A stretch of DNA of 64,000 nt from the NCBI RefSeq assembly GCF_000169155.1, contig NZ_AAWL01000005.1:62001-126000 (forward strand), written 5' to 3'. Every line of letters starts with the position of its first letter. Position 1 is the first letter of the stretch. The notes beneath the pieces were generated by a model, which searched no databases, was not told where the DNA came from, and saw nothing but the letters and a program-made list of their open reading frames with translations. The position numbers were made by a program, and so were the translations under genes. The stretch comes from Thermosinus carboxydivorans Nor1 (GTDB lineage Bacteria; Bacillota; Negativicutes; Sporomusales; Thermosinaceae). Below, in pieces: positions 55,187-63,320 of this stretch.

Positions 55187-55280
55187 CCTCCCTACGCGGG
55201 CATTACCCCGATCAGGTCAAGAGGTCAGGTGCTTACTAGCCCACTCTCAGCCCATAACATGGGCTCCCTCGTTACACTAT
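55187..55280 (-). promoter_or_regulatory. TPP riboswitch
   Basis: The minus strand contains the THI-box core: GAGGGAGCCC, GGGCTGAGAGTGGGC, GACCTGATCGGGGTAATGCC and GCGTAGGGAGG. It controls thiSGHFE by transcription termination when TPP is bound. Confidence 0.95.
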
Positions 55281-55726
55281 TCATTTTATTGCAACAGCTG
55301 CCAATTAATTCCTATTACCATTTTATACCTAAAACGACGAATTGTCAAAACAAATTGAAAATCGGATGGTGAAAAGTGGAGGGGGAAAGGGGACAGGGGG
55401 GAGAACCGCAGAGATATTCATGCCAATAAATTGCACCACAAGCCAGGAAAACCGGGATTGAACCGCGGAGCGCACGGAGAGTGCGATATACATCGCACTT
55501 GGGGTTTTAATTAATTTTAATAAAATTTTATCTCCGTGTCCTCTGCGGTTCTCTATATTCCCCATTTTGAAGTTGCCGGTTTTCAGGGTATGTGCGCGAA
55601 GTACGTAAAGGGCTACGCTTGCGTGACTTTTGGAGCGCTTATATTATATTTATTTCCGCAAAAGGGAAATGCTAGGCCTTAAGCGAATTTGTGAGCCGTG
55701 GAGAATTTTGCGCTGGAGGGTCATTA
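55281..55726. other. region between the thi operon and gnd
   Basis: Holds the thi promoter region, a short CATGCCAATAAATTG motif at about 55419 that recurs at 62997, and palindromic element copy 2. No gene is seen. Confidence 0.6.
55461..55550. repeat. palindromic repeat element, copy 2
   Basis: Outer arms AACCGCGGAGCGCACGGAG and CTCCGTGTCCTCTGCGGTT. The inner hairpin GTGCGAT-atac-ATCGCAC differs from copy 1 by a compensatory A-T to G-C pair. An AT-rich spacer lies between hairpin and right arm. Confidence 0.8.
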
Positions 55727-57145
55727 ATGGAAAAACAATATGATATTGGCCTCATCGGCCTGGCGGTTATGGGGGAAAATCTGGTTCTTAATATGGCCGG
55801 CAAAGGCTTTGCCGTAGCCGTGTACAACCGGACGGTCAGCAAAGTGGACGACTTTGTGGTCGGCCGCGGCAAAGGCTTCGCCATCGGCGGCGCCCATTCG
55901 GTGGCTGAGCTGGCGGCCATGCTAAGCCGCCCGCGGAAAGTCATGCTCATGGTCAAAGCCGGCAAGCCGGTGGACGATATGATCGGCGAACTGCTGCCTT
56001 ATCTAGAGCCGGGCGATATTATCATTGACGGCGGCAACTCCTACTTTGAAGATACGCGGCGCCGTTGGCGCGAACTTGCCGCCAAAGGCATCCGCTTTAT
56101 CGGCATGGGGGTATCCGGCGGCGAAGAAGGGGCGCTGAAAGGGCCCAGCCTGATGCCGGGCGGCGACCGGGACGCTTATGAGGAAGTGGCCCCCATCTTT
56201 ACTCGCATTGCCGCTCAGGTGGCGGACGGGCCGTGTTGTGCGTATGTCGGCCCGGACGGCGCCGGGCACTATGTCAAAATGGTGCATAACGGCATCGAAT
56301 ATGGCGACATGCAGCTTATCAGCGAGGCCTATTATATCATGAAGAACGCCCTCGGCCTGTCGGCCGACGAGCTGCACCGCGTTTTTGCCAAGTGGAACGA
56401 GGGGGATCTGGATTCCTACCTGATTGAGATTACCCGCGATATTTTCACGAAATACGACGAGGCGACCGGCCTGCCGCTGGTGGAAGTCATTCTCGACAAG
56501 GCCGGGCAGAAGGGGACCGGTAAATGGACGTCGCAGAGCGCTCTTGATCTTGGCGTGCCCACCCCGACCATCACTGAAGCCGTTTTTGCTCGCTGCATGT
56601 CGGCCTACAAGGAAGAGCGAGTGGCGGCCGCCAAGGTTCTTACCGGGCCGGACGGCCGCTATACCGGTGGCCGGGACGAATTTATCCAGGCCATTCATGA
56701 CGCGCTGTACGCCTCCAAAATCTGCTCCTACGCCCAGGGCTTTGCCCTCCTTAAGGCGGCCAGCGCCGAATATCAGTGGGACTTGGATTTGGGGGAAGTG
56801 GCCCTGCTGTGGCGGGGCGGATGCATCATCCGGGCCCGGTTCCTGGATCGGATCAAGGAGGCATACCGGCGCGATCCCGAGCTTCCCAATCTGCTCATCG
56901 ATCCCTTTTTCCGGTCGGTTCTGGGCAATGCGCAGGCTAATTGGCGGCTGGTGGTCAAAACCTGCAAGGAGCTTGGCATCCCTACACCGGCTTTCAGCGC
57001 TTCGCTCGACTACTATGACAGTTATCGCCGCGCCGTGCTGCCGGCCAACCTCATCCAAGCCCAGCGCGACTATTTCGGCGCCCATACTTATGAACGCACC
57101 GACAAGCCCGGCATTTTCCACACGGAATGGCTTGAAAACAAATAG
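55727..57145 (+). CDS. gnd: 6-phosphogluconate dehydrogenase (decarboxylating)
   Basis: 472 residues, full length; oxidises 6-phosphogluconate to ribulose 5-phosphate in the pentose phosphate pathway. The N-terminal Rossmann domain has IGLIGLAVMGENLVLNMAGKGF and an NRT motif suggesting NADP. The catalytic region has GMGVSGGEEGALKGPSLMPGG and HYVKMVHNGIEYGDMQLI. The C-terminal all-helical domain has GKWTSQSALDLGVP and the tail with a conserved-type FHTEW. GGAGGG precedes ATG 55727. Monocistronic by position. Confidence 0.96.
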   Translation: MEKQYDIGLIGLAVMGENLVLNMAGKGFAVAVYNRTVSKVDDFVVGRGKGFAIGGAHSVAELAAMLSRPRKVMLMVKAGKPVDDMIGELLPYLEPGDIIIDGGNSYFEDTRRRWRELAAKGIRFIGMGVSGGEEGALKGPSLMPGGDRDAYEEVAPIFTRIAAQVADGPCCAYVGPDGAGHYVKMVHNGIEYGDMQLISEAYYIMKNALGLSADELHRVFAKWNEGDLDSYLIEITRDIFTKYDEATGLPLVEVILDKAGQKGTGKWTSQSALDLGVPTPTITEAVFARCMSAYKEERVAAAKVLTGPDGRYTGGRDEFIQAIHDALYASKICSYAQGFALLKAASAEYQWDLDLGEVALLWRGGCIIRARFLDRIKEAYRRDPELPNLLIDPFFRSVLGNAQANWRLVVKTCKELGIPTPAFSASLDYYDSYRRAVLPANLIQAQRDYFGAHTYERTDKPGIFHTEWLENK

Positions 57146-57264
57146 TTGGCTGCCCCGCGGGGCAAAATAGACATGCGACCATAAGTTTCATACTTTTTTG
57201 TTGATCACGACAGCGGCATCACGATTATTTAGCGGCCATATAATATTTATAGCTAAACATGACC

Positions 57265-57320
57265 AAACAGGACTGTCCGACAACCCCTAGCCAATGGGAT
57301 TTGTCAGCGGTCCTGTTTTT
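57265..57320 (+). terminator. long interrupted hairpin terminator after gnd
   Basis: AAACAGGAC pairs with GTCCTGTTT, and an inner CGACAA pairs with TTGTC, followed by T5. It lies 60 nt before corA, so it could be the gnd terminator or a corA leader attenuator. It does not show an M-box. Confidence 0.7.
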
Positions 57321-57380
57321 GCTAATATTCGGTAAGGACAGCGCACCATACATAGAATAATTGGATAAGGAGCGAAGCGT

Positions 57381-58451
57381 ATGCAAAAGAAACGCAAACG
57401 GGCTGCTGCCCGTATCGGACTACCGCCAGGGACGCTTTGCGGCGGCGATGACCGTTCGGCTCAGCCGCGGCTGTGGGTAACCGCTTATGACGAGGCCGGT
57501 GTAAATGAACAGGAGATTGGCGCCGTGGGCGATGTTTTTCCCCTGCGACCGGCGCCGGCCGTAACCTGGCTTGACGTGCGCGGCGCCAGCGCGGCGGTGG
57601 TGGAGGAGATCGGCCGCCGGTTTGCCATTCATCCGTTGGTGCTGGAGGATATCCTTAATATCGATCACCGCCCCAAACTCGAGGACTATGACCATTATCT
57701 ATTTATCGTGCTTAAAGCGCTGGCGCTGGACGGCGCCAGCGCTACGGCCGGCGGGGCCTTTGGCGTGGAGCAGATCAGCGTCATTCTTGGCAAGAACTAT
57801 GTAATTACTTTCCAGGAAAGCGACAATGACATCTTTCGTCCGGTGCGGGAACGCATTAAAAGCGGCAAAGGCCGCATTCGCAAGGTCGGTGCCGACTATC
57901 TCGCCTATGCCCTGATTGATACGGTAGTTGACCATTATTTTGTGCTGCTCGAAGAACTGGACGAGCGCATTGAGGCGCTAGAGGACGCGCTCGCCCATGA
58001 TCCAGGTCCTAAGGTGCTTGACGAGATCCATAAGCTGAAAAATAGGCTGCTGCACCTGCGCCGCAGCCTGTGGCCACTGCGGGAGGTAATTGGCGCCATC
58101 GATCGTGGCGATTCGGCGCTGTTTCAGGACAGTACCCTTGTCTATATGCGCGACGTGTACGACCATACGGTACAAGTACTGGAGACAATAGAAACTTATC
58201 GCGACATTCTGTCAGGCATGCTCGATATCTATCTTTCCAGTATAAATAACCGCCTGAGCGAAATTATGAAATTCCTGACCCTCATTTCTACCGTCTTTAT
58301 TCCGCTAACCTTTATCGCCGGCGTATACGGCATGAACTTTGAGTATATGCCCGAGCTTAAGTGGCGGTGGGGCTATCCGGCGGTGCTCGGCCTGATGGCG
58401 CTGGTTGGGGGCTGGCTCGTCGTGTATTTTCGCCGGAAAAAGTGGCTTTGA
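57381..58451 (+). CDS. corA: CorA-type magnesium/cobalt transporter
   Basis: A 356-residue pentameric channel subunit. The long cytoplasmic N-terminal domain (WLDVRGAS, HPLVLEDILNIDHRPKLEDYD, ITFQE) is followed by the long stalk helix. Two C-terminal membrane segments contain the YGMNFEYMPEL loop with the GMN selectivity motif. The C-terminus is basic (RRKKWL). AAGGAGCG precedes the ATG. Confidence 0.95.
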   Translation: MQKKRKRAAARIGLPPGTLCGGDDRSAQPRLWVTAYDEAGVNEQEIGAVGDVFPLRPAPAVTWLDVRGASAAVVEEIGRRFAIHPLVLEDILNIDHRPKLEDYDHYLFIVLKALALDGASATAGGAFGVEQISVILGKNYVITFQESDNDIFRPVRERIKSGKGRIRKVGADYLAYALIDTVVDHYFVLLEELDERIEALEDALAHDPGPKVLDEIHKLKNRLLHLRRSLWPLREVIGAIDRGDSALFQDSTLVYMRDVYDHTVQVLETIETYRDILSGMLDIYLSSINNRLSEIMKFLTLISTVFIPLTFIAGVYGMNFEYMPELKWRWGYPAVLGLMALVGGWLVVYFRRKKWL

Positions 58452-58620
58452 TCGGCCGGTGCTAGGCCCGTAGTCCTAAAAAATAGAGACCGGCGCTACT
58501 GGTAGTTTAAGGCGGTGGTCCGATGAGTGAACTGGGGCTTTCGGCTATAATAAAAATGAAAATGGCAAGAACGGTGGTTTTAAATGGAAAGCACAATGAA
58601 GGCAACAGGGAGGGGTAGGC

Positions 58621-59481
58621 ATGAAATTGTCCACGAAAGGAGTGCTGGCAATTGCCCTTGTGCTCAGTCTGGCAACAACCGGCCTTATCTATAAATACCT
58701 GCAGGAAGCGACGCAAAAGACGCCTCAGGAGGGTGTAGTCGTTGTTGTGGCTAAAGTGGACATTCCGCCTAAGACCAAAATCACGGCGGAAATGGTTGCT
58801 ACGGCTAAAGTGCCGGCCGAATATGTCCAACCCGGCGCGGTCCGCGAGCTCAAAACGGCCGTGGGCGCCATCGCCCGCGAGCATATTGTGGCCGGCGAAC
58901 AAATCGCCGAGCGGCGGCTGGTCATTCAAGGCAAGTCGGCAGGCTTTACCGGCATCATCCCTCCCGACAAACGGGCGGTGACCATTGCCGTAACCGAAGT
59001 GACCGGTGTGGCCGGTTTCGTCAAACCAGGCGACTATGTCGATGTTGTCGCCACCTTCGACCAGAATACGGTGGGCGACAATGTCAGCCAAATCATTCTG
59101 CAGAACGTCTTAGTGCTGGCGGCCAACCGCGATGCGGAAGCAGGGGCGGCGGACGGGGCCAAAGATAAAAAGGAGGCGATCAAGACGGCGACGGTGACGC
59201 TTGCCGTGACGCCCGACGAAGTGGCCCAGTTGGCATTGGCCGAAGACAAGGGTAAGGTGCGCCTGGCCCTGCGCCCCTACATGCCCTCTACTGGAATTAC
59301 CATTGTCAATGCGGTAACGCCGAAAGATATTGTCGGCGCCCATACCTCACCGGTACAGAACGGGCAGTCCGACGACAAGGCGCCGCCGGCACCGCCTGCC
59401 AGCCGGCAGCCGGATGACGGTCAGGGCAAGGGGATCCAGCTTATTCGCGGCACCAAGGTGGAAACAATACCCGTCCAGTAA
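58621..59481 (+). CDS. cpaB: Flp/Tad pilus assembly protein CpaB
   Basis: 286 residues with an N-terminal membrane anchor (8-26), a SAF-type domain (VVVAKVDIPPKTKITAEMV, AREHIVAGEQIAERRL) and the RcpC/CpaB domain (RAVTIAVTEVTGVAGFVKPGDYVDVV). A proline-rich low-complexity stretch lies near residue 260. CpaB sits in the periplasm and works with the CpaC secretin. First gene of the tad operon here; AGGGAGGGG precedes the ATG. Confidence 0.93.
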   Translation: MKLSTKGVLAIALVLSLATTGLIYKYLQEATQKTPQEGVVVVVAKVDIPPKTKITAEMVATAKVPAEYVQPGAVRELKTAVGAIAREHIVAGEQIAERRLVIQGKSAGFTGIIPPDKRAVTIAVTEVTGVAGFVKPGDYVDVVATFDQNTVGDNVSQIILQNVLVLAANRDAEAGAADGAKDKKEAIKTATVTLAVTPDEVAQLALAEDKGKVRLALRPYMPSTGITIVNAVTPKDIVGAHTSPVQNGQSDDKAPPAPPASRQPDDGQGKGIQLIRGTKVETIPVQ

Positions 59482-59508
59482 ACTGGCGTCTAAAGCGAGG
59501 TTACATAT

Positions 59509-60735
59509 ATGGGCAAGAGCAGGTTTTACGCAGCAATAGTAATAGGCATTTGCATAATGCTTATGGCGGCGACCGCCCTGGCTAATGACATCCTTACCGT
59601 AGCGGTCAATCAGTCACGGGTCCTTGGCTTTAGCGGCGTGCAGCGGGTGGCGGTGGCTAACCCGGAAATCGCCGACGTGCTAGTCGTGTCCGGGACGGAA
59701 GTGTTGGTGGTCGGCAAGGCACCCGGCCTTACGACAATGCATGTTTGGACGGAGGCTGGGCGTGCTACCTACGAGGTAGAAGTTGGCGTCGATGACGCGA
59801 AGGTGGCGGGAGAAATCAAGAGCATCCTCGGCTATGACGGTATCCGTGTCAGCAAAGTTAACCGGACTGTCATCCTCGAAGGGGCTGTCGATACTCAGCA
59901 GCAAAAGGCCCGGGCGGAAAAACTGGCCGCCGTTTACGGTGACAAAGTTGTGAGCCTCCTTGAAGTATTGCGGCCGGTACAGGTCAAAATCGAGGCGAAA
60001 GTTATTGAGATTAATCGGCAGAAAATCAAAGAGCTGGGCATCAAGTGGGGCAATAGCGCGGACACGCCCGGGACATTTATTTTTGGCCAGTCGGCGCTAA
60101 ATTCTAAGGTTGGGGATGTCTTCGGCGACCTTGGTGGGTATGCGGACATCAATGCCCAACTGTCGGCCCTGGTAAAAAGCGGGGCGGCCAAAGTCCTCTC
60201 CCAGCCGAACGTCGTTACGCTGAGCGGCGATAAGGCCAGTATCATGATCGGCGGGCAGATTCCCGTGCCGGTGGCTCAGGATAATAACAAAATCACCATT
60301 GAGTGGAAAGACTATGGCATCAAGCTGGATATCGCGCCCGAGGTCAATGGCGACGGCCTTATCCAGAGCCGGGTTAAAGCCGAAGTCAGCAGTTTGGATT
60401 ATAATTCAGCCAACAGCATAAAATTGGGGGCCGGGATGGAAATCCCGCCGGTACGGCTGCGCAAGGCCGAGACGGCCATCGCTCTGTCGTCCGGCCAGAC
60501 CATGGCTATTGGCGGTCTGATCGCTACCGAGACAAGCAAAGACGTTGTTAAAGTGCCAATGCTGGGCGACTTGCCGGTCCTAGGGCATCTGTTCCGTAGT
60601 ACATCGTTTAGACGGGGCGAAACCGAACTGCTGGTTCTCATCACGCCTTCTCTCGTCAATCCGGGCGAGTACCTGCCGGCGACTAGCCGGGAAATGAAGG
60701 AGTTTGCCCAAGAAAACCCGTGGGGAGGAAAGTGA
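59509..60735 (+). CDS. cpaC: Tad secretin CpaC/RcpA
   Basis: A 408-residue outer-membrane secretin. Signal peptide to about residue 25, the N-terminal pilus domain (VNQSRVLGFSGVQRVAVANPEIADVLVVS), a BON-like segment (GYDGIRVSKVNRTVILEGAVDTQQQ) and the C-terminal secretin domain (KVLSQPNVVTLSGDKASIMIGGQIPVP, VPMLGDLPVLGHLFRS, ELLVLITPSLV). It implies an outer membrane. Ends one nt before cpaE. Confidence 0.93.
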   Translation: MGKSRFYAAIVIGICIMLMAATALANDILTVAVNQSRVLGFSGVQRVAVANPEIADVLVVSGTEVLVVGKAPGLTTMHVWTEAGRATYEVEVGVDDAKVAGEIKSILGYDGIRVSKVNRTVILEGAVDTQQQKARAEKLAAVYGDKVVSLLEVLRPVQVKIEAKVIEINRQKIKELGIKWGNSADTPGTFIFGQSALNSKVGDVFGDLGGYADINAQLSALVKSGAAKVLSQPNVVTLSGDKASIMIGGQIPVPVAQDNNKITIEWKDYGIKLDIAPEVNGDGLIQSRVKAEVSSLDYNSANSIKLGAGMEIPPVRLRKAETAIALSSGQTMAIGGLIATETSKDVVKVPMLGDLPVLGHLFRSTSFRRGETELLVLITPSLVNPGEYLPATSREMKEFAQENPWGGK

Positions 60736-60736
60736 G

Positions 60737-61945
60737 ATGACCGAAAAAATTCGCGTCCTCATTGCCGATGATAGCGCGGCGACGCGCGAAAATATCCGCA
60801 AGCTGATGGAATTTCATTCCGAGATGATGGTGGCCGGTCTTGCCGCCGATGCCGCCGAAGCAATCGCCAAGGCCAAGGAACTACGGCCCGACATTATTCT
60901 CATGGATATCAACATGCCTGGTATGGACGGCATTGTCGCCACCGAGATAATCACCACCGAAGCGCCACAGACCAGCATCATTATTATGAGCGTTCAGGGC
61001 GAGCAGGAATACCTGCGGCGGGCGATGATCGCCGGCGCTAAAGACTATCTGATCAAGCCGTTTACCGGCGACGAGCTGGTGCAGGCCGTGAAGCAAGTCT
61101 ATAACAATGCCCAAAGACGGCATAATGTCCTCAAGTTTGAACCCAAAACGGTAGAACCAGGTAAAATCATCACCGTTTTCAGTACCAAAGGCGGTATTGG
61201 TAAAACGACCATTGCCACCAATCTCGCCGTTGCCTTGGCCGCCCGCACGGGGGCCAAAGTCGGCATCGTCGATGCCGATCTCCAGTTTGGCGATGTGGCG
61301 CTATTTCTCAACGTCCTGCCTCAGGCCACGATTGCCGACCTGGTGCGGGACGGGGATGAGCTGGACGAAAAGCTGCTCGACAGTTATCTTGCGTCCTACA
61401 GTGAGCAGGTCAAAGTACTGGCGGCGCCGCTTCGGCCTGAGCAGGCGGAAACGGTGACCGCCGGCCACCTTGCCGCTATCCTTCGGACCATGAAAAACAG
61501 CTTTAAATACATTATTGTCGATACGGCGCCGTCGTTCAGCGACACCATGCTGACGGTGCTTGACGCTTCCGACTTGGTGCTTGTCGTGTCGGCCATGGAT
61601 CTGCCCACCATCAAAAACGTCAAATTGTGCCTGGAGATTATGGAGTCGCTCGGCTATACGGACGATAAATTCAAGCTGGTGCTTAACCGCGCTAACGCCG
61701 AATGCGGCATGGACGTCCGGGAAGTGGAGGAAAGCCTGCGCTATGCCTTTGTGGCCACCCTGCCCAGCGACGGTAAAACCGTGGTTGCTTCCGTTAACCG
61801 CGGCGTGCCCTTTGTCGTCTCCCATCCTGATACGGCCGTATCTCAGAGTATTTTTCACTTAGCCCGCATCATTGCCAGCGGTGATTGGAAGGCCGAACCG
61901 GAGCCGCGCGGTGTTATCCACAAAATTAAGCGTCTCTTCGGTTGA
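60737..61945 (+). CDS. cpaE: CpaE-like pilus assembly ATPase with receiver domain
   Basis: 402 residues. An N-terminal response-regulator receiver domain (Asp57 in IILMDINMPG, Lys in LIKPFTG) is fused to a ParA/MinD-type ATPase with deviant Walker A FSTKGGIGKTTIATNLAVALAA, VDADLQFGDVAL and IIVDTAPSFSD. It positions the Tad machine. Unlike many CpaE proteins it keeps a complete phosphorylation pocket, so control by a kinase is possible. GGGGAGG precedes ATG 60737. Confidence 0.92.
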   Translation: MTEKIRVLIADDSAATRENIRKLMEFHSEMMVAGLAADAAEAIAKAKELRPDIILMDINMPGMDGIVATEIITTEAPQTSIIIMSVQGEQEYLRRAMIAGAKDYLIKPFTGDELVQAVKQVYNNAQRRHNVLKFEPKTVEPGKIITVFSTKGGIGKTTIATNLAVALAARTGAKVGIVDADLQFGDVALFLNVLPQATIADLVRDGDELDEKLLDSYLASYSEQVKVLAAPLRPEQAETVTAGHLAAILRTMKNSFKYIIVDTAPSFSDTMLTVLDASDLVLVVSAMDLPTIKNVKLCLEIMESLGYTDDKFKLVLNRANAECGMDVREVEESLRYAFVATLPSDGKTVVASVNRGVPFVVSHPDTAVSQSIFHLARIIASGDWKAEPEPRGVIHKIKRLFG

Positions 61946-61957
61946 CGGAGGAAAATT

Positions 61958-62932
61958 ATGCTAACGCTGATTGTCGCGGCTACCTTTATTACGGTGTTCG
62001 TCGTGGTCGTCGGGCTGTATTATTTCGGCACGGCCGCCCGCCGCGAAGTAAAAATGCGTATTAGCCGCTATGTGGCAAAACCACCGGCGCCGGCGGCGCC
62101 TCGGCCGGAACAAGCGGCGGCCCCCGCCATGGGGGCTTGGCGCAGCCTGGTGCGGCAGCTCAGCCGCTATTTTGAATCATTCCAATGGTCGCGGTGGTTG
62201 GAACACCGGCTCATGCAGGCCGGTTTGCCGCTTCGCGGTTCGGAGTTTTTGGTCATTTGCACCGGTTCGGCGCTTGTGGGGATGCTGACGCTGTTCATCC
62301 TGGCCCGCGGCCGGCCTATCTTTGCGGTTATTGGTGCCATCATCGGCTATCTCGTGCCGCTTCTCGTGCTGCGCGTTAAAGTAGAGCGGCGGACGAAAGC
62401 GTTTAATGACCAGTTGGGCGACGCCCTTATTCTCATCGCCAACTCGCTGCGCACCGGCTACAGTTTTCTTCAGTCGATTGAGATGGTGTCGCGGGAAATG
62501 CTACCGCCCATTGCCACCGAATTTGCCCGGGTGCTGCGGGAAATGAACCTGGGCGTCACGACCGAGGAGGCCCTGAACAACCTGGCCAAACGGGTCGACA
62601 GCGACGACCTCGACCTGGTGGTGACGGCAGTGCTGATCCAGCGGCAGGTGGGCGGCAACCTGGCGGAAGTTTTGGAAAATATCGCTGGTACCATTCGGAG
62701 CCGGATCAAGATCAAGGGGGAAATCAAAACCCTTACCGCGCAGGGGCGGATCTCCGGCGTCATTATCGGGCTGCTGCCCGTTGCGCTTGGCCTGGTCATT
62801 TACGCCCTTAATCCCGGCTACATGCAGATCTTGTTTACCCACCCGCTGGGCCGGGCCTTGGTGGCTGGCGCGATCGTAAGCCAGCTCATCGGCGTGCTGT
62901 TAATCCGCCGCATTGTCAATATTGATGTCTGA
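61958..62932 (+). CDS. tadB: Tad inner-membrane platform protein TadB
   Basis: 324 residues of the type II secretion GspF family. An N-terminal membrane segment, two central membrane helices (about 90-135), the GspF domain (FNDQLGDALILIANSLRTGYSFLQSIEMVS, VLIQRQVGGNLAEVLENIAGTI) and two C-terminal membrane segments. In known tad loci the order is cpaE-cpaF-tadB-tadC; here it follows cpaE after 12 nt with neither cpaF nor tadC. Confidence 0.9.
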   Translation: MLTLIVAATFITVFVVVVGLYYFGTAARREVKMRISRYVAKPPAPAAPRPEQAAAPAMGAWRSLVRQLSRYFESFQWSRWLEHRLMQAGLPLRGSEFLVICTGSALVGMLTLFILARGRPIFAVIGAIIGYLVPLLVLRVKVERRTKAFNDQLGDALILIANSLRTGYSFLQSIEMVSREMLPPIATEFARVLREMNLGVTTEEALNNLAKRVDSDDLDLVVTAVLIQRQVGGNLAEVLENIAGTIRSRIKIKGEIKTLTAQGRISGVIIGLLPVALGLVIYALNPGYMQILFTHPLGRALVAGAIVSQLIGVLLIRRIVNIDV

Positions 62933-62955
62933 AGGGGCCGGCCGGCTCCTTTTGT
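62933..62955 (+). terminator. terminator of the cpaB-tadB unit
   Basis: AGGGGCC/GGCTCCT with a GGCC loop is followed by TTTT. Confidence 0.6.
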
Positions 62956-62970
62956 ACTATATCAGGAAGT

Positions 62971-63235
62971 ATAAGTTTAAACCGCCAAGATAATCATGCC
63001 AATAAATTGGCACCACAAAGAATGAAAAGTAAGTTTTTGATCGAACTATCTCGCGCGACAACTGTCGCGCGCGTAGCCCTTTGCGTTCTTTGCGTCCTTA
63101 GCGGTTTAACGCTTTTCAGGGGAGTTCGCAAAGAGCGCGAAGGTGCGCAAAGGATTTTTCTTTTTTGGTGCGACATGCGTCGCGCCCGGTATACCCTTTG
63201 CGGCCTTAGCGTCCTTCGCGGTTTTGTTAAAAAGG
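62971..63235. repeat. cluster of imperfect inverted repeats
   Basis: AAACCGCCAAGA...TCCTTAGCGGTTT (about 62981-63110) and a second unit with GCAAAGAGCGCGAAGG/CCTTAGCGTCCTTCGCGG (about 63125-63225) form palindromic blocks. The first encloses a CGCGCGACA/TGTCGCGCG hairpin at 63052-63072. They share the CATGCCAATAAATTG motif with the region near 55419. No gene is seen in these 390 bp. Confidence 0.65.
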
Positions 63236-63320
63236 CGCGCTGGCGCTTTTGTTTTTTTGACAGCAGGGAAACGTCTACTGTCGCCGAATTGTCATGTAAA
63301 AATTGTCTAAAGGTGACGCT

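Noticed and set aside
56003-57170. Long open frames antisense and in an alternative frame of gnd (372 and 248 codons)
   Set aside because: Products are compositionally biased (Arg/Ser/Pro or His/Gly rich) shadows of the GC-rich gnd gene with no motif.
57146-57380. M-box or other Mg riboswitch before corA
   Set aside because: Only an interrupted hairpin with a T-run is seen; conserved M-box segments are absent.
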